Shown: in pieces, positions 1-8,719 of the stretch
Position numbering within the stretch: position 1 is the first letter of the stretch
How the letters are laid out: every line of letters begins with the position of its first letter
Assembly (NCBI RefSeq): GCF_003788585.1
Contig: NZ_AYKG01000045.1
Location: 1 to 64,000, forward strand
From: Salinisphaera japonica YTM-1
GTDB lineage: Bacteria; Pseudomonadota; Gammaproteobacteria; Nevskiales; Salinisphaeraceae
DNA length: 64,000 nucleotides
Direction: 5' to 3'
The notes under the pieces: model-generated
Database searches by the model: none
Seen by the model: only the letters and a program-made list of their open reading frames with translations
Told to the model about the DNA's origin: nothing
Made by a program: the position numbers and the translations under genes

Positions 1-43
1 TCGCGCTACCCTGTCACTCGCCTTGTCCCACCACCCGCGCGTC

Positions 44-862
44 ATGTCTTTTGACCTGCACAGCCATTCGACAGCCTCGGACGGCAGACTCAGCCCGAGC
101 GCGCTTGTTGCCCATGCGGCAGCCCACGGCGTGACGACCCTGGCACTGACCGATCACGACACCGTGGCCGGCCTGGCTGAGGCCAGAGCGGCGGCCACGG
201 CCCAGGGTATTCGCCTGATCAACGGTATCGAGCTATCGGTGAGCTGGCGCGGGCGCACGCTGCATATCGTGGGGCTGGCGTTTGATGATACGCACGCCGG
301 TCTGCTTGCCGGCATCGACGCCCAGCAGGCTGAGCGCGCGCGCCGTGCCGCGGCACTGGTGGATCGGGTCGCTGCCCTGGGTATCGCTGATGTGGGCTCG
401 CGTATCAATGCCATGGCCGGCACGGGTCAGATCACGCGGGCGCATTTCGCGCGCCTGATCGTGGCCGAGGGGCGGGCCCATCGCGCCGCCGATGCCTTCA
501 AGCGCTATCTGGCCCCGGGGCGCCCGGCGCATGTGCGCGCCGAGTGGGCCTCGCTAGATACGGTGGTGGCCTGGATACGGGCCGCCGGTGGCATCCCGGT
601 GTTCGCCCATCCGTTCGGCTACGGGTTCACCGGCGCCTGGCGGCGCCGCGCGCTCGAGGCGTTTGTGGTGGCCGGCGGGCGGAGCGTGGAGATCGTGACC
701 GGCACCACGACGCCGCAGCAGGAGGCCCAGATCGCACGCGATGCCCGCGCGTTTCATCTGACCGGCTCACGCGGGAGCGATTTTCACGGCCCGGATCAGT
801 TCTGGTTGAAACCGGGCCGCCTGCGCGACCTGCCGCCCGGCATCAAACCGATCAGCGTCTAA
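44..862 (+). CDS. PHP-domain phosphoesterase, RNase AM (YciV/TrpH) family
   Basis: A 272-residue PHP-domain protein. The metal-binding signature is complete: DLHSHS near the N-terminus (residues 4-9), LTDHDT, a Glu in NGIELS, FAHPFGYG, and the C-terminal SRGSDFHG. E. coli YciV (RNase AM) of this family is a 5'-3' exoribonuclease that trims rRNA 5' ends and also hydrolyses 3',5'-bisphosphonucleotides; that role is transferred from the family. I chose ATG at 44 because the PHP fold begins immediately after it; an in-frame TTG at 23 would add seven unconserved residues. Its 3' end overlaps the 3' end of the convergent exbD by four bases. The usual yciA/scpA-type neighbours lie outside the window, if present. 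Confidence 0.85.
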   Translation: MSFDLHSHSTASDGRLSPSALVAHAAAHGVTTLALTDHDTVAGLAEARAAATAQGIRLINGIELSVSWRGRTLHIVGLAFDDTHAGLLAGIDAQQAERARRAAALVDRVAALGIADVGSRINAMAGTGQITRAHFARLIVAEGRAHRAADAFKRYLAPGRPAHVRAEWASLDTVVAWIRAAGGIPVFAHPFGYGFTGAWRRRALEAFVVAGGRSVEIVTGTTTPQQEAQIARDARAFHLTGSRGSDFHGPDQFWLKPGRLRDLPPGIKPISV

Positions 863-1269
863 CCGTTGGGATCACTGAGCACGGCGATCTTCTGAATCCC
901 GGCTTTTTGCAGTGCGGCCATTGCCTTGCCGACACGGCCATAGGCCACGCCCTGATCCGCCTGGAGCTGGGCGGCGCGGTCGGGGTTGGCCTCATGTGCC
1001 TTGGCCAGCGCCGCCTTGAGCGCCGGCAGTTCCAGACGCTTGTCGTCGAGGAAATAGGCACCGCTTTCGTCGATGGTTACGTGCAGGGGTTCGGTGGCGT
1101 CAGGCGGCGCTACGGCATCGGTCTTGGGCAGGTTGACCTTGACCGCGGTGGTGGCCGCCGAGGCCGTGATGATGAACATCACCAGCAGTACGAGCATGAC
1201 GTCCACTAGGGGCGTGACGTTCATCTCGGAGAGCACTTCGTTATCATCGTCGCTGGGCGTCATGGCCAT
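859..1269 (-). CDS. exbD: Biopolymer transport protein ExbD
   Basis: A 136-residue ExbD/TolR-family subunit of the TonB energy-transducing motor in the inner membrane. It has a short cytoplasmic N-terminus, one transmembrane helix (about residues 18-40) and a periplasmic domain. The essential membrane Asp is in PLVDVMLVLLVMF (Asp23, equivalent to Asp25 of E. coli ExbD). It is the last gene of a tonB-exbB-exbD run on the minus strand, 15 bases after exbB. Linkage to tonB favours ExbD over TolR. Confidence 0.93.
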   Translation of the reverse strand: MAMTPSDDDNEVLSEMNVTPLVDVMLVLLVMFIITASAATTAVKVNLPKTDAVAPPDATEPLHVTIDESGAYFLDDKRLELPALKAALAKAHEANPDRAAQLQADQGVAYGRVGKAMAALQKAGIQKIAVLSDPNG

Positions 1270-1284
1270 GGCAATACCTCGGAA

Positions 1285-2037
1285 TCAGCGCGTGGGGGCC
1301 GTAGTGGTGGTCTGGCCGACCGTGGCGGTATCGTTATCGGTGCCGGCCGCGATGTCATCGGCACGCGCGGCTGTGTCGCGCTGGGCAAACCCGCTTTGCT
1401 GGCACAGGGCATAGAAATCCTGGGCGAAATCGTTCATGCGGTGCACGCCGGTCTTCATGCGACGCACCAGAAAGTTGTAGATCAGCACCGCGGGCACGGC
1501 CACGGCGATACCCAGGCCCGTGGCGATCAGCGCATGGCCCACCGGCCCGGCCACGGCTTCGAGCCCGGTGGCCCCGGTTTCGCCAATGCCCACCAGGGCT
1601 TCCATGATGCCCCAGACCGTACCGAACAGGCCGATGAACGGCGCGGTGCTGCCAAAGCTGGCCAGTACGGCCAGCCCACCCTCCAGGCCACGCCGCTCGC
1701 GCTCGATCTGTTGCTTGAGCACCCGCTCGAGGCGTTCGCCGCGATCGATCTGATGGGCCAGATCGCGATTGGCCGGTGCGATGTCTCGCCCCGAGACCAC
1801 GGCAAAGCCGGCCCGGGCGATCGCGGCCATCGGCCCGCGATGGGCATCCACGACCCGCTCGCCGGCGCTCAGATCATTGGCCTGCCAGAACGCTTTCTGA
1901 AAACGTTTGTCGGCCCGCCGACCACGCGCGTACTGCACGAGCTTGGCCACGAGCAACGCCCAGGTGATGATCGACAGGATCACGAGCGTCCACAGCACGG
2001 CCGGGACGACGAGCCAACTCAGTTGGGTGCTCACCAT
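1285..2037 (-). CDS. exbB: Biopolymer transport protein ExbB (MotA/TolQ/ExbB family)
   Basis: A 250-residue polytopic proton-channel subunit that works with ExbD to energise TonB. Three membrane segments are visible: about residues 9-32, a middle one around LASFGSTAPFIGLFGTVWG (the conserved MotA/ExbB signature), and a third around ATGLGIAVAVPAVLIYNF. The basic cytoplasmic stretch between the first two is typical. The C-terminal ~40 residues are low-complexity (Ala/Thr/Asp) and look unstructured. It lies between tonB and exbD on the same strand. Confidence 0.93.
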   Translation of the reverse strand: MVSTQLSWLVVPAVLWTLVILSIITWALLVAKLVQYARGRRADKRFQKAFWQANDLSAGERVVDAHRGPMAAIARAGFAVVSGRDIAPANRDLAHQIDRGERLERVLKQQIERERRGLEGGLAVLASFGSTAPFIGLFGTVWGIMEALVGIGETGATGLEAVAGPVGHALIATGLGIAVAVPAVLIYNFLVRRMKTGVHRMNDFAQDFYALCQQSGFAQRDTAARADDIAAGTDNDTATVGQTTTTAPTR

Positions 2038-2063
2038 GATCGAATTCTCTTAGCTGACACGAA

Positions 2064-2897
2064 TCAATTGGATAACGAAAACTTGAACGATTGCCGGGCA
2101 TAGCCGGCCACCGGCGTATCCCCGCGCTTGGCCGGGACATAGTCATAGCCCTTGGCGGTCTCGACCGCGCGCTGATCCAGTTCCGGATAGCCGCTGGAAG
2201 TCTCGACCTTGATCTGGCCGGCCCGGCCGTTGGGTTGAACCAGAATCATCAGCGTGACCGTGCCCTCCTCGCGCCGACGCCGAGACCGGGCCGGATATTT
2301 CGGCGGCGGATTGTTCAAGCTCTGGATGCCCGAGCGGGCCGGCGTGACCGTCTGGCTTTGGCTCGGCTGGCCGCTTGCCGGCGCGTCGCGGCTTGTACGT
2401 GTTGCCTCGGACGGCTGGCTCGGGCCGCTGCTTGGCGACGGCTCGGCTTTGGGCTGTGGCTTGGGCTCAGGCTTGGGTTCCGGTGTCGGTTCCGGCTTGG
2501 GTTCTGGTTTCGGCTCGGGCTTTGGTTCCGGTTTTGGTTTAGGCTCCGGCTTCGGCTCGGGTTTCGGCTCCGGCTTGGGTTCCGGCTCCGGCTCGGGCTC
2601 TTGTTCTTGCGGTTCTTCCTCGGCCGGCTCTACCGCGTTGTCATCGACAACGGGGGCCTGTTCCGTGGGCTCGGGCTCGGGCTTTGTTTCAGGCTCGGGG
2701 GCCTGCAGCGTGATTTCCACCGGCGGCGGGCCACCCATCGGCTTGGTCTGGGCCGGGGTGATGTCCTGGTGCGACAACCACCACCACAGCCCGGCATGCA
2801 CGGCCAGCGAGCCAGCGATCAGGGCAGCGATCTCCCATCCGCGCAGACGGCGCTCGCCGTTGTCGGCCGGTGTGGGATAGAGAGTGTCGTCGCTCAT
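2064..2897 (-). CDS. tonB: Energy transducer TonB
   Basis: A 277-residue TonB protein: cytoplasmic N-terminus, one membrane anchor (about residues 25-45), a long periplasmic spacer and a C-terminal TonB domain containing [11 protein letters not shown] and [10 protein letters not shown]. The spacer (about residues 70-160) is a run of Glu-Pro-Lys-Pro units, encoded by a low-complexity DNA tract at about 2455-2600, and spans the periplasm to reach outer-membrane receptors. It is first in the tonB-exbB-exbD operon, 26 bases before exbB. A palindrome resembling a Fur site lies about 105 bp upstream, so iron control is plausible. Confidence 0.93.
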   Translation of the reverse strand: MSDDTLYPTPADNGERRLRGWEIAALIAGSLAVHAGLWWWLSHQDITPAQTKPMGGPPPVEITLQAPEPETKPEPEPTEQAPVVDDNAVEPAEEEPQEQEPEPEPEPKPEPKPEPKPEPKPKPEPKPEPKPEPKPEPTPEPKPEPKPQPKAEPSPSSGPSQPSEATRTSRDAPASGQPSQSQTVTPARSGIQSLNNPPPKYPARSRRRREEGTVTLMILVQPNGRAGQIKVETSSGYPELDQRAVETAKGYDYVPAKRGDTPVAGYARQSFKFSLSN

Positions 2898-3002
2898 TCA
2901 GAACCAGGGCTTGCAGGCATCAAAACAACACATCAGGGCCGACAAGCGCCCGCACGGCAGCGCGCACGCCGGTGCGTCACTATACGGCAACGCCTGATCT
3001 TT

Positions 3003-3019
3003 TTGAGAATGCGTCTCAA
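3003..3019. promoter_or_regulatory. Palindrome upstream of tonB, possible Fur site
   Basis: TTGAGA-ATGCG-TCTCAA is a perfect 6+6 inverted repeat with a 5-base centre. The TGAGAAT half-site resembles the Fur 7-1-7 half-site. It sits upstream of tonB, whose relatives are usually iron-repressed. The match is to the general Fur pattern only. Confidence 0.4.
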
Positions 3020-3080
3020 TTACGACATATCAAGCCCGCGTGAGTTCCGAAACCACAGCGCTCTGAAACTTGATTTAGTT

Positions 3081-3127
3081 ATTGTATAACAATTTAAAGG
3101 ATACAACACGAAGGTCGTATTGTATCC
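3081..3127. promoter_or_regulatory. Paired palindromes upstream of allE, candidate GntR operator
   Basis: Two dyads lie 50-95 bases before the allE ATG: ATTGT-ATA-ACAAT at 3081-3093, and arms GGATACAA (3099-3106) and TTGTATCC (3120-3127) with an inner ACG/CGT pair. FCD-type GntR regulators usually bind short dyads of this TTGTAT style. The cluster encodes such a regulator as its second gene, so autoregulation of the allantoin operon is likely. Confidence 0.5.
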
Positions 3128-3176
3128 AATCCGCCGGGCAGGCCAGATTGGGCCCGTCATTCGTGCCCGAGTCGTC

Positions 3177-4019
3177 ATGACCGACCGCCCTGTCTATGCC
3201 ACGCCGCGCGGTGGTCTACCCCCGCAGACCCAGCGCACCCGCGATCGCGCCGTGTTCACGCCGGCCTATGCCGTGATTCCCAATACGGTCATGCGCGATA
3301 TCGTGACCAGCCGGCTGCCCGGCTGGCAGAACACGCATGCCTGGATACTGGCCCGCCCGCTCAGCGGCTTTGCCGAAACCTTCGCCCAGCTCATCGTGGA
3401 GATCGGCCCGGGCGGCGGCAGCGCAGCCCCCGAGCCAGAGCACGGCGCTGAAGGCGTACTGTTCGTGCTGGCCGGCACGCTCGCGCTCACGCTCGATGGC
3501 GCGCGACATACGCTGACACCCGGCAGCTATGTCTTCATCGGCCCGGACAGCGACTCGGCGATTACCAACGACAGCGACAGCCCGACGCGCCTGCAATGGA
3601 TCCGCAAGCGCTACGAGCCGGCTCCGGGCGTAGCCACACCGGCCAGCTTTGTCAGTCACGACGCGGATGTGGCCCCCGAGCCGATGCCGGACTGCGACGG
3701 CGTCTGGGCCACCACGCGATTTGTGGCGGCCGACGATCTGTCGCACGACATGCACGTGAATATCGTGACCTTTCAGCCCGGCGGCGTGATCCCGTTTTCC
3801 GAAACCCACGTCATGGAGCACGGCATCTATGTGCTGCAAGGCCGGGCGCTCTATCAGCTCAACGATGACTGGGTCGAGGTCGAGGCCGGTGATTTTCTCT
3901 GGCTGCGTGCCTTCTGCCCACAGGCCTGCTATGCCGCCGGACCGGGGCCGTTTCGGTATCTGCTCTATAAAGACGTGAACCGGCATCCCCGGCTATCCCT
4001 GAGCGGTGCGGGCGCGTGA
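3177..4019 (+). CDS. allE: (S)-ureidoglycine aminohydrolase
   Basis: A 280-residue bicupin protein of the AllE/YlbA family. Family members convert (S)-ureidoglycine and water to (S)-ureidoglycolate and ammonia in allantoin breakdown, using a metal (Mn) in the C-terminal cupin. Both cupin barrels are visible: the N-terminal one around EGVLFVLAGTLALTLDG, the C-terminal one around ETHVMEHGIYVLQGRALY with its metal-binding Glu/His residues. I chose ATG 3177 over an in-frame TTG at 3120, because the latter would put coding sequence over the palindromic operator region. The stop overlaps the GTG start of the next gene by four bases. Confidence 0.88.
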   Translation: MTDRPVYATPRGGLPPQTQRTRDRAVFTPAYAVIPNTVMRDIVTSRLPGWQNTHAWILARPLSGFAETFAQLIVEIGPGGGSAAPEPEHGAEGVLFVLAGTLALTLDGARHTLTPGSYVFIGPDSDSAITNDSDSPTRLQWIRKRYEPAPGVATPASFVSHDADVAPEPMPDCDGVWATTRFVAADDLSHDMHVNIVTFQPGGVIPFSETHVMEHGIYVLQGRALYQLNDDWVEVEAGDFLWLRAFCPQACYAAGPGPFRYLLYKDVNRHPRLSLSGAGA

Positions 4020-4711
4020 GCGAGGCGCCCGCTGTGTCAATCGATCAACGCATGCGCGCGGATATCGCCGAGGCGATCTTCGATCAGCGTCTCGCCCCCG
4101 GCACCCGGCTGTCCGAGGCCGGGCTCGGCGAGATCTACGGCGTATCGCGCACGGTGGTGCGCAAGGCCCTGTTTCATCTGGCCGCCGACAAGCTGGTGGA
4201 TATCCGGCCCAACCGCGGGGCGATCGTCTGGCAGCCGAGCCCGGCCGAGGCCCACGAGGTCTTTACCGCCCGGCGCGTGCTGGAGACGAGCCTGTTGGCC
4301 GAAAGCCTGCCCTGCATGACGCCGACCGACCACGCCGAGCTTGACCGTATTCTGGCCGCGGATATCGCCGCCCACGAGGCCGGCGATCGCCAGGCAATGA
4401 TCCGCGCTTCGGGCGATTTTCATCGACGTCTGGCCGCACCGGCGAACAACAGCGTGCTGCTGGCCTTTCTCGACGAACTCATCGGGCGCTCGTCGTTGAT
4501 CGTGGCACTTTACGACACCCGCGATGCCGCGCCCTGCGCTCATCACGATCACGCCGCCCTGCTGGCCGATATCGCGACCGGCGACGTGGCGCCTGCCCAG
4601 GCCGCACTGGCCGCGCATCTGCGCGATTGCCAGGACCGGCTGGTGCTCGACGCCCCGGCGACTGAAACGCCGGCCCTGGCTGATCTGCTGCGCGGCCCGC
4701 GCCGGGCCTGA
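4016..4711 (+). CDS. GntR-family transcriptional regulator, FCD subfamily
   Basis: A 231-residue regulator with an N-terminal winged helix (about residues 8-75; pattern LAPGTRLSEAGLGEIYGVSRTVVRKAL) and an all-helical C-terminal FCD ligand-binding domain. The GTG start overlaps the allE stop, so it is translated with the allantoin genes. FCD regulators usually sense a pathway metabolite; here allantoin, allantoate or glyoxylate would fit, but the ligand is not readable from sequence. It probably binds the dyads at 3081-3127. Confidence 0.88.
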   Translation: MSEAPAVSIDQRMRADIAEAIFDQRLAPGTRLSEAGLGEIYGVSRTVVRKALFHLAADKLVDIRPNRGAIVWQPSPAEAHEVFTARRVLETSLLAESLPCMTPTDHAELDRILAADIAAHEAGDRQAMIRASGDFHRRLAAPANNSVLLAFLDELIGRSSLIVALYDTRDAAPCAHHDHAALLADIATGDVAPAQAALAAHLRDCQDRLVLDAPATETPALADLLRGPRRA

Positions 4712-4734
4712 TCCACCAATAACGAGATATACCC

Positions 4735-5652
4735 ATGACTGACTATCCCCGCGACATGATCGGTTACGGCGCCACACCGCCACAGGCCGCCTGGCCCGGC
4801 GGCGCACGTCTGGCCGTGCAGTTCGTCATCAACTACGAAGAAGGGGCCGAAAACAATATTCTTCACGGGGATGCGGCCTCGGAGAGCTTTCTCTCGGAAA
4901 TGGTCGGCACCGACGCCCGGCCCGGCGTGCGCCACATGAGCATGGAATGGCTCTATGAATACGGCAGCCGCGCGGGCGTCTGGCGCCTGCTGCGGCTGTT
5001 TTCCGAGCGCCGGATGACGGCCACGGTGTTCGCCGTGGGCATGGCCGTGGAGCGCCACCCCGAGGCCGTGCGCGCCATGGCCGATGCCGGCTTCGAAATC
5101 GCCTGTCACGGCTGGCGCTGGATCGATTATCAATACGTGGACGCCGCCACCGAACGCGCGCATATCGACAAGGCCGTCGCGGCGATCGAACACGCCACCG
5201 GCCAGACGCCGGTGGGCTGGTACACCGGTCGTTGCGGGCCCAACACCCGGCGCCTGGTCGCCGAGCACGGCGGCTTTCTCTACGACGCGGATTCCTATGC
5301 CGACGACCTGCCCTACTGGGAGACGGTCGGCCCGGCAGAGAATACGACCGATCAGCTGATCGTGCCCTACACGCTGGATACCAACGATATGCGCTTCGTG
5401 GCCCCGCAGGGCTTCAACAGCGGCACCCAGTTCTACGACTATCTGCGCGATGCCTTCGACGTGCTCTACGCCGAAGGCGCCACCACGCCGAAAATGCTCT
5501 CGATCGGCCTGCACTGTCGTATTGCCGGGCGGCCGGGGCGAGCCGCCGCGCTGGCGCGATTCCTGGATTACGTGCAGGCCCACGACGATGTCTGGGTCTG
5601 TCGGCGCGACGAGATCGCACGGCACTGGCGCGCCCATCACCCGGTGCGCTGA
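4735..5652 (+). CDS. puuE: Allantoinase, PuuE (polysaccharide-deacetylase fold) type
   Basis: A 305-residue NodB-fold protein of the PuuE family, which hydrolyses allantoin to allantoate without the usual amidohydrolase fold. Signature segments are present: YPRDMIGYGATPPQAAWPGG at the start, YEYGSRAGVWRLLRLF, EIACHGWRWIDYQ, and LSIGLHCRIAGRPGR near the end. It starts 23 bases after the regulator. With AllE and AllA downstream it provides the first hydrolytic step from allantoin. Confidence 0.88.
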   Translation: MTDYPRDMIGYGATPPQAAWPGGARLAVQFVINYEEGAENNILHGDAASESFLSEMVGTDARPGVRHMSMEWLYEYGSRAGVWRLLRLFSERRMTATVFAVGMAVERHPEAVRAMADAGFEIACHGWRWIDYQYVDAATERAHIDKAVAAIEHATGQTPVGWYTGRCGPNTRRLVAEHGGFLYDADSYADDLPYWETVGPAENTTDQLIVPYTLDTNDMRFVAPQGFNSGTQFYDYLRDAFDVLYAEGATTPKMLSIGLHCRIAGRPGRAAALARFLDYVQAHDDVWVCRRDEIARHWRAHHPVR

Positions 5653-5681
5653 GGCGCGCCGGTCTTTCGGAGGAGATCATC

Positions 5682-6215
5682 ATGTCGAAAACACGTCTCG
5701 AAAAGAAGACGCCGACATTCACCGCCCGCCCGCTCACGCGCCACGCTTTTGCACCCTATGGCGATGTGATCGAGGCCGGCGATACGCCCGTGGCGATCAA
5801 TCAGGGCATGGGCGCTCGGCATCTGGATCTGGCCGCGCTGGCACTCACCCGCGAGGGCGGCCGCCCGGCCATCAGTCTCGTGGACTGTATCGCCGAGCCG
5901 ACGCCGGTCGCGCTGCGTTTGATGGAGCGCCATCCCCTGTCCAGTCAGGCGTTTGTCCCCCTGGCCGGCCAGCGTTATCTGGTCGTGGTCGCACACGCCG
6001 GCGCGCCGCCCGGCCCGAACGATCTGGCGGTGTTTCTGGCCACCGGCGATCAGGGCATCAATTATCACGCCGGAGTTTGGCATCACCCGATGATCGCCCT
6101 GGATCACGATTGTCGTTTCGTCGAGGTGCATCGCGGCGGGCCCGGGGCCAACTGTGACGAGCACGACCTGCCCGCCGGCCTGACCGTGGCCGTGGAACCG
6201 GAGCGCAAGCCATGA
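5682..6215 (+). CDS. allA: Ureidoglycolate lyase
   Basis: A 177-residue AllA-family cupin-like enzyme that splits ureidoglycolate into glyoxylate and urea, the last step of the pathway. Typical segments are PLTRHAFAPYGDVIE near the N-terminus and NYHAGVWHHPMIAL in the active-site strand. ATG 5682 follows a good ribosome-binding site (GGAGGAG about 8 bases upstream). The end overlaps the permease start by four bases (ATGA), indicating coupled translation. Confidence 0.9.
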   Translation: MSKTRLEKKTPTFTARPLTRHAFAPYGDVIEAGDTPVAINQGMGARHLDLAALALTREGGRPAISLVDCIAEPTPVALRLMERHPLSSQAFVPLAGQRYLVVVAHAGAPPGPNDLAVFLATGDQGINYHAGVWHHPMIALDHDCRFVEVHRGGPGANCDEHDLPAGLTVAVEPERKP

Positions 6216-7714
6216 GCGCCGCACACCCTGACGCCGCACTTGCCGGCGCCCGGCCAACGGCAAGCGCCGATGTCTTTCCCAGCCCCCGGCTTTACAACAA
6301 CGATCTTGCGCCGGTCTCACGCAACAACCGGCCGTGGCGGGCTTATCACGTGTTCACGCTCTGGGCCAACGATGTCCATAGCCTGGGCAATTACACCTTC
6401 GCCATCGGCCTGTTCGCGCTGGGCCTGGGTGCCTGGCAGATCCTGCTGACCTTTGCCCTGGGAGCCGCTGCCCTGTTCGTGATGCTCACGCTCTCGGGCT
6501 TTGTCGGCGAGCGTACGGGCGTGCCGTTTCCGGTGCTCGGCCGTATCGCCTTCGGCATCCGTGGCGGGCGGATTCCGGCCATCGCCCGTGGCGTGGTGGC
6601 TATCGTCTGGTTCGGCATTCAGACCTATCTGGCTGCCGCCGTGCTCGGCGTGCTCTTGTTGACGTTGTTCCCGCCGCTTGCGGCCCTCGAGGCACGCGAG
6701 GTGCTGGGGCTGTCGCTGCTGGGCTGGGCCTCGTTCGCGCTGCTATGGGCCGTACAGGTGGCCATCGTGTCCCGCGGCATGGCCATGGTACGGCGCTACG
6801 TGGCCTTTGCCGGGCCGATCATCCTTGTGACGATGCTGTCGCTGGCTGCCTGGGTGTTCACGCGGGCCGACTACACGATCGCAACCTCGATCGACGCTCC
6901 GCTCACCGGTGTGGCCATGTGGCAGAAGATCGGCGCCGGGGCCGCGCTCTGGGTGGTCATCTATGGCACGTTCGCGCTCAACTTCTGTGATTTCACCCGT
7001 TGTGCGGCAAGCCCCGCGGCCATCGTGCGCGGTAACTTCGTGGGCATTCTGCTCAACATGATGGTCTTTGCCGCCATCGTGATCGTGCTGGCCGGCGCCC
7101 AGTTCGCCATCGACGGGCGCATCATTCAGAGCCCGGCCGATATCGTGGCCACCATTCCTGATACGGGCTGGCGAATCGCGGCCTCGTTGTCGTTGGTCGT
7201 GCTCACGATCGCGGTCAACCTGGTGGCCAATTTCGTCGCCCCCATCTATATGCTCGCCGATCTGGCCCCGCGCGTACTCAACTTCAAGCGCGCCGGGCTT
7301 GTGAGTGCGCTCATCGGCGTGGTGATCCTGCCGTGGAATCTCTACAACAGCCCGCTGGTCATCGAGTATTTCCTCGGCGGCCTGGGCGCGGTGCTGGGCC
7401 CGTTTTTTGGTGTGATCATGACCGATTACTGGTGGGTGCGCCGGGCCCGGGTGAACGTACCGGATCTCTATAGCACGGCCACCAGCGGCGACTATCATTA
7501 CCGCGCCGGCATCAATCCTCGGGCCCTGGCCGCCCTGCTGCCGGCTGCACTAATCGCGGTGGCGATCAGCCTGTTGCCGATGTTTGCTGCCGCCGCCGGC
7601 TTCTCCTGGTTCATCGGCGCCGTGATCGCCGGCCTGCTGCACGCCTTATTCATGCCCCGCCGGGTGAGCTATCGCCAGCAGGACGGCGAAGCCATCGCAC
7701 GCGACGGCGTCTGA
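6212..7714 (+). CDS. NCS1-family permease, likely allantoin/hydantoin transporter
   Basis: A 500-residue inner-membrane permease with about 12 hydrophobic segments, of the nucleobase-cation-symport-1 (PucI/Mhp1) family. Family signatures include NNRPWRAYHVFTLWANDVHS at the N-terminus, GIRGGRIPAIARGVVAIVWFG, and the C-terminal YWWVRRARVNVPDLY. Its place in an allantoin-use operon, overlapping allA, points to allantoin or a related hydantoin as substrate. Confidence 0.87.
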   Translation: MSAAHPDAALAGARPTASADVFPSPRLYNNDLAPVSRNNRPWRAYHVFTLWANDVHSLGNYTFAIGLFALGLGAWQILLTFALGAAALFVMLTLSGFVGERTGVPFPVLGRIAFGIRGGRIPAIARGVVAIVWFGIQTYLAAAVLGVLLLTLFPPLAALEAREVLGLSLLGWASFALLWAVQVAIVSRGMAMVRRYVAFAGPIILVTMLSLAAWVFTRADYTIATSIDAPLTGVAMWQKIGAGAALWVVIYGTFALNFCDFTRCAASPAAIVRGNFVGILLNMMVFAAIVIVLAGAQFAIDGRIIQSPADIVATIPDTGWRIAASLSLVVLTIAVNLVANFVAPIYMLADLAPRVLNFKRAGLVSALIGVVILPWNLYNSPLVIEYFLGGLGAVLGPFFGVIMTDYWWVRRARVNVPDLYSTATSGDYHYRAGINPRALAALLPAALIAVAISLLPMFAAAAGFSWFIGAVIAGLLHALFMPRRVSYRQQDGEAIARDGV

Positions 7715-7739
7715 CGCCCATAACCTGAAAGATTTATCC

Positions 7740-8462
7740 ATGCGTATTCTTGTAGCCAACGTCAATACGACCGAATCGATGACGCAGGGCATCGCCCGGC
7801 AGGCACGCCGGATCGCCCTGCCCGATACAGAAATCGTGCCGATCACGCCGATGTTCGGCGCCGAATCGGTCGAGGGCAATTATGAAAGCTATGTGGCCGC
7901 CGTCGCGGTCATGGAAACCATCCGTGCCTACGACGGCCCGTACGACGCCATCGTGCAGGCCGGCTACGGCGAACACGGCCGCGAAGGCCTGCAGGAGCTG
8001 TTCGATGTGCCCGTCGTGGACATCACCGAGGCCGCGGCGGCCACCGCGATGTTCGTGGCCCACAAGTACTCGGTCGTCACCACGCTGGACCGGGCCGTGC
8101 CGATGATCGAGGACCGCCTCAAACTGGCCGGCCTGGCCGATCGACTGGCCTCGGTGCACGCCAGCGGCCTCGCGGTGCTAGAGCTCGAACGCGACCCGCA
8201 GGCCGCCATCGATATCATCGTCGAAAAAGCCGCCTACGCGGTCGAGCACGACCGGGCCGAGGCCATCTGTCTGGGCTGTGGCGGCATGGCCGGCCTGACA
8301 CAGGCCGTGATCGAACGCACCGGCGTCCCAGTCATCGACGGCGTCTCGGCCGCGGTCAAACTGGCCGAAGGCCTCGTCGCACAAGGCTTGTCGACATCCA
8401 AGACACGCACATATGCCGCGCCGCGGCCCAAAGCATTCAAGAATTGGCCGCCGGCACGCTGA
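7740..8462 (+). CDS. Asp/Glu/hydantoin-racemase family protein, atypical active site
   Basis: A 240-residue member of the Asp/Glu racemase superfamily; in allantoin operons such proteins usually act as allantoin (hydantoin) racemases using two cysteines. The second catalytic region is intact (EAICLGCGGMAGL, Cys177 and Cys180). The first, normally Cys in an ACFGDPG-type motif, reads QAGYGEHG, with Gly75 in place of Cys. Arylmalonate decarboxylases of the same superfamily also keep one cysteine and a glycine. Racemization by a changed mechanism, or another reaction on an allantoin-pathway intermediate, is possible. It is the last gene of the cluster, 25 bases after the permease. Confidence 0.75.
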   Translation: MRILVANVNTTESMTQGIARQARRIALPDTEIVPITPMFGAESVEGNYESYVAAVAVMETIRAYDGPYDAIVQAGYGEHGREGLQELFDVPVVDITEAAAATAMFVAHKYSVVTTLDRAVPMIEDRLKLAGLADRLASVHASGLAVLELERDPQAAIDIIVEKAAYAVEHDRAEAICLGCGGMAGLTQAVIERTGVPVIDGVSAAVKLAEGLVAQGLSTSKTRTYAAPRPKAFKNWPPAR

Positions 8463-8488
8463 CCGATCGATATCGAGAAGAAAAAGAA

Positions 8489-8565
8489 TGGTCGGGGCAA
8501 CAGGATTTGAACCTGTGACCTTCTGCTCCCAAAGCAGACGCGCTACCAAGCTGCGCCATGCCCCG
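8489..8565 (-). tRNA. tRNA-Pro (anticodon TGG)
   Basis: Read on the minus strand, the 77-base gene begins CGGGGCATGGCGCAG and ends with an encoded CCA. Acceptor arms CGGGGCA/TGCCCCG pair fully, the T-loop segment GTTCAAATC is normal, and the anticodon loop CTTTGGGAG gives TGG. Confidence 0.95.
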
Positions 8566-8719
8566 ACTGTGCTCGCTAGTCTAGCGATTTTTGCAGGACA
8601 AGAGTCAATATCCTGCGTCTGCTCTGCGAGCAGTCTGTCACTAAGTTCGCGCTACGCGCTCTCTAAGTGACCCGGCCACGCGACGTTCGTCGCTCCGCGT
8701 TGGCGGCTTGCCGCCAACC

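Noticed and set aside
2455-2600. Dense short repeats that look like a repeat array
   Set aside because: They encode the Glu-Pro-Lys-Pro spacer of TonB and keep its frame.
2091-3089. Long plus-strand frame of 332 codons
   Set aside because: It is antisense to tonB; its Arg/Leu/Gly-rich product mirrors the TonB repeat, and it has no family match.
4549-5640. Minus-strand frame of 363 codons
   Set aside because: It is antisense to the GntR regulator and puuE genes, with no recognisable domain.
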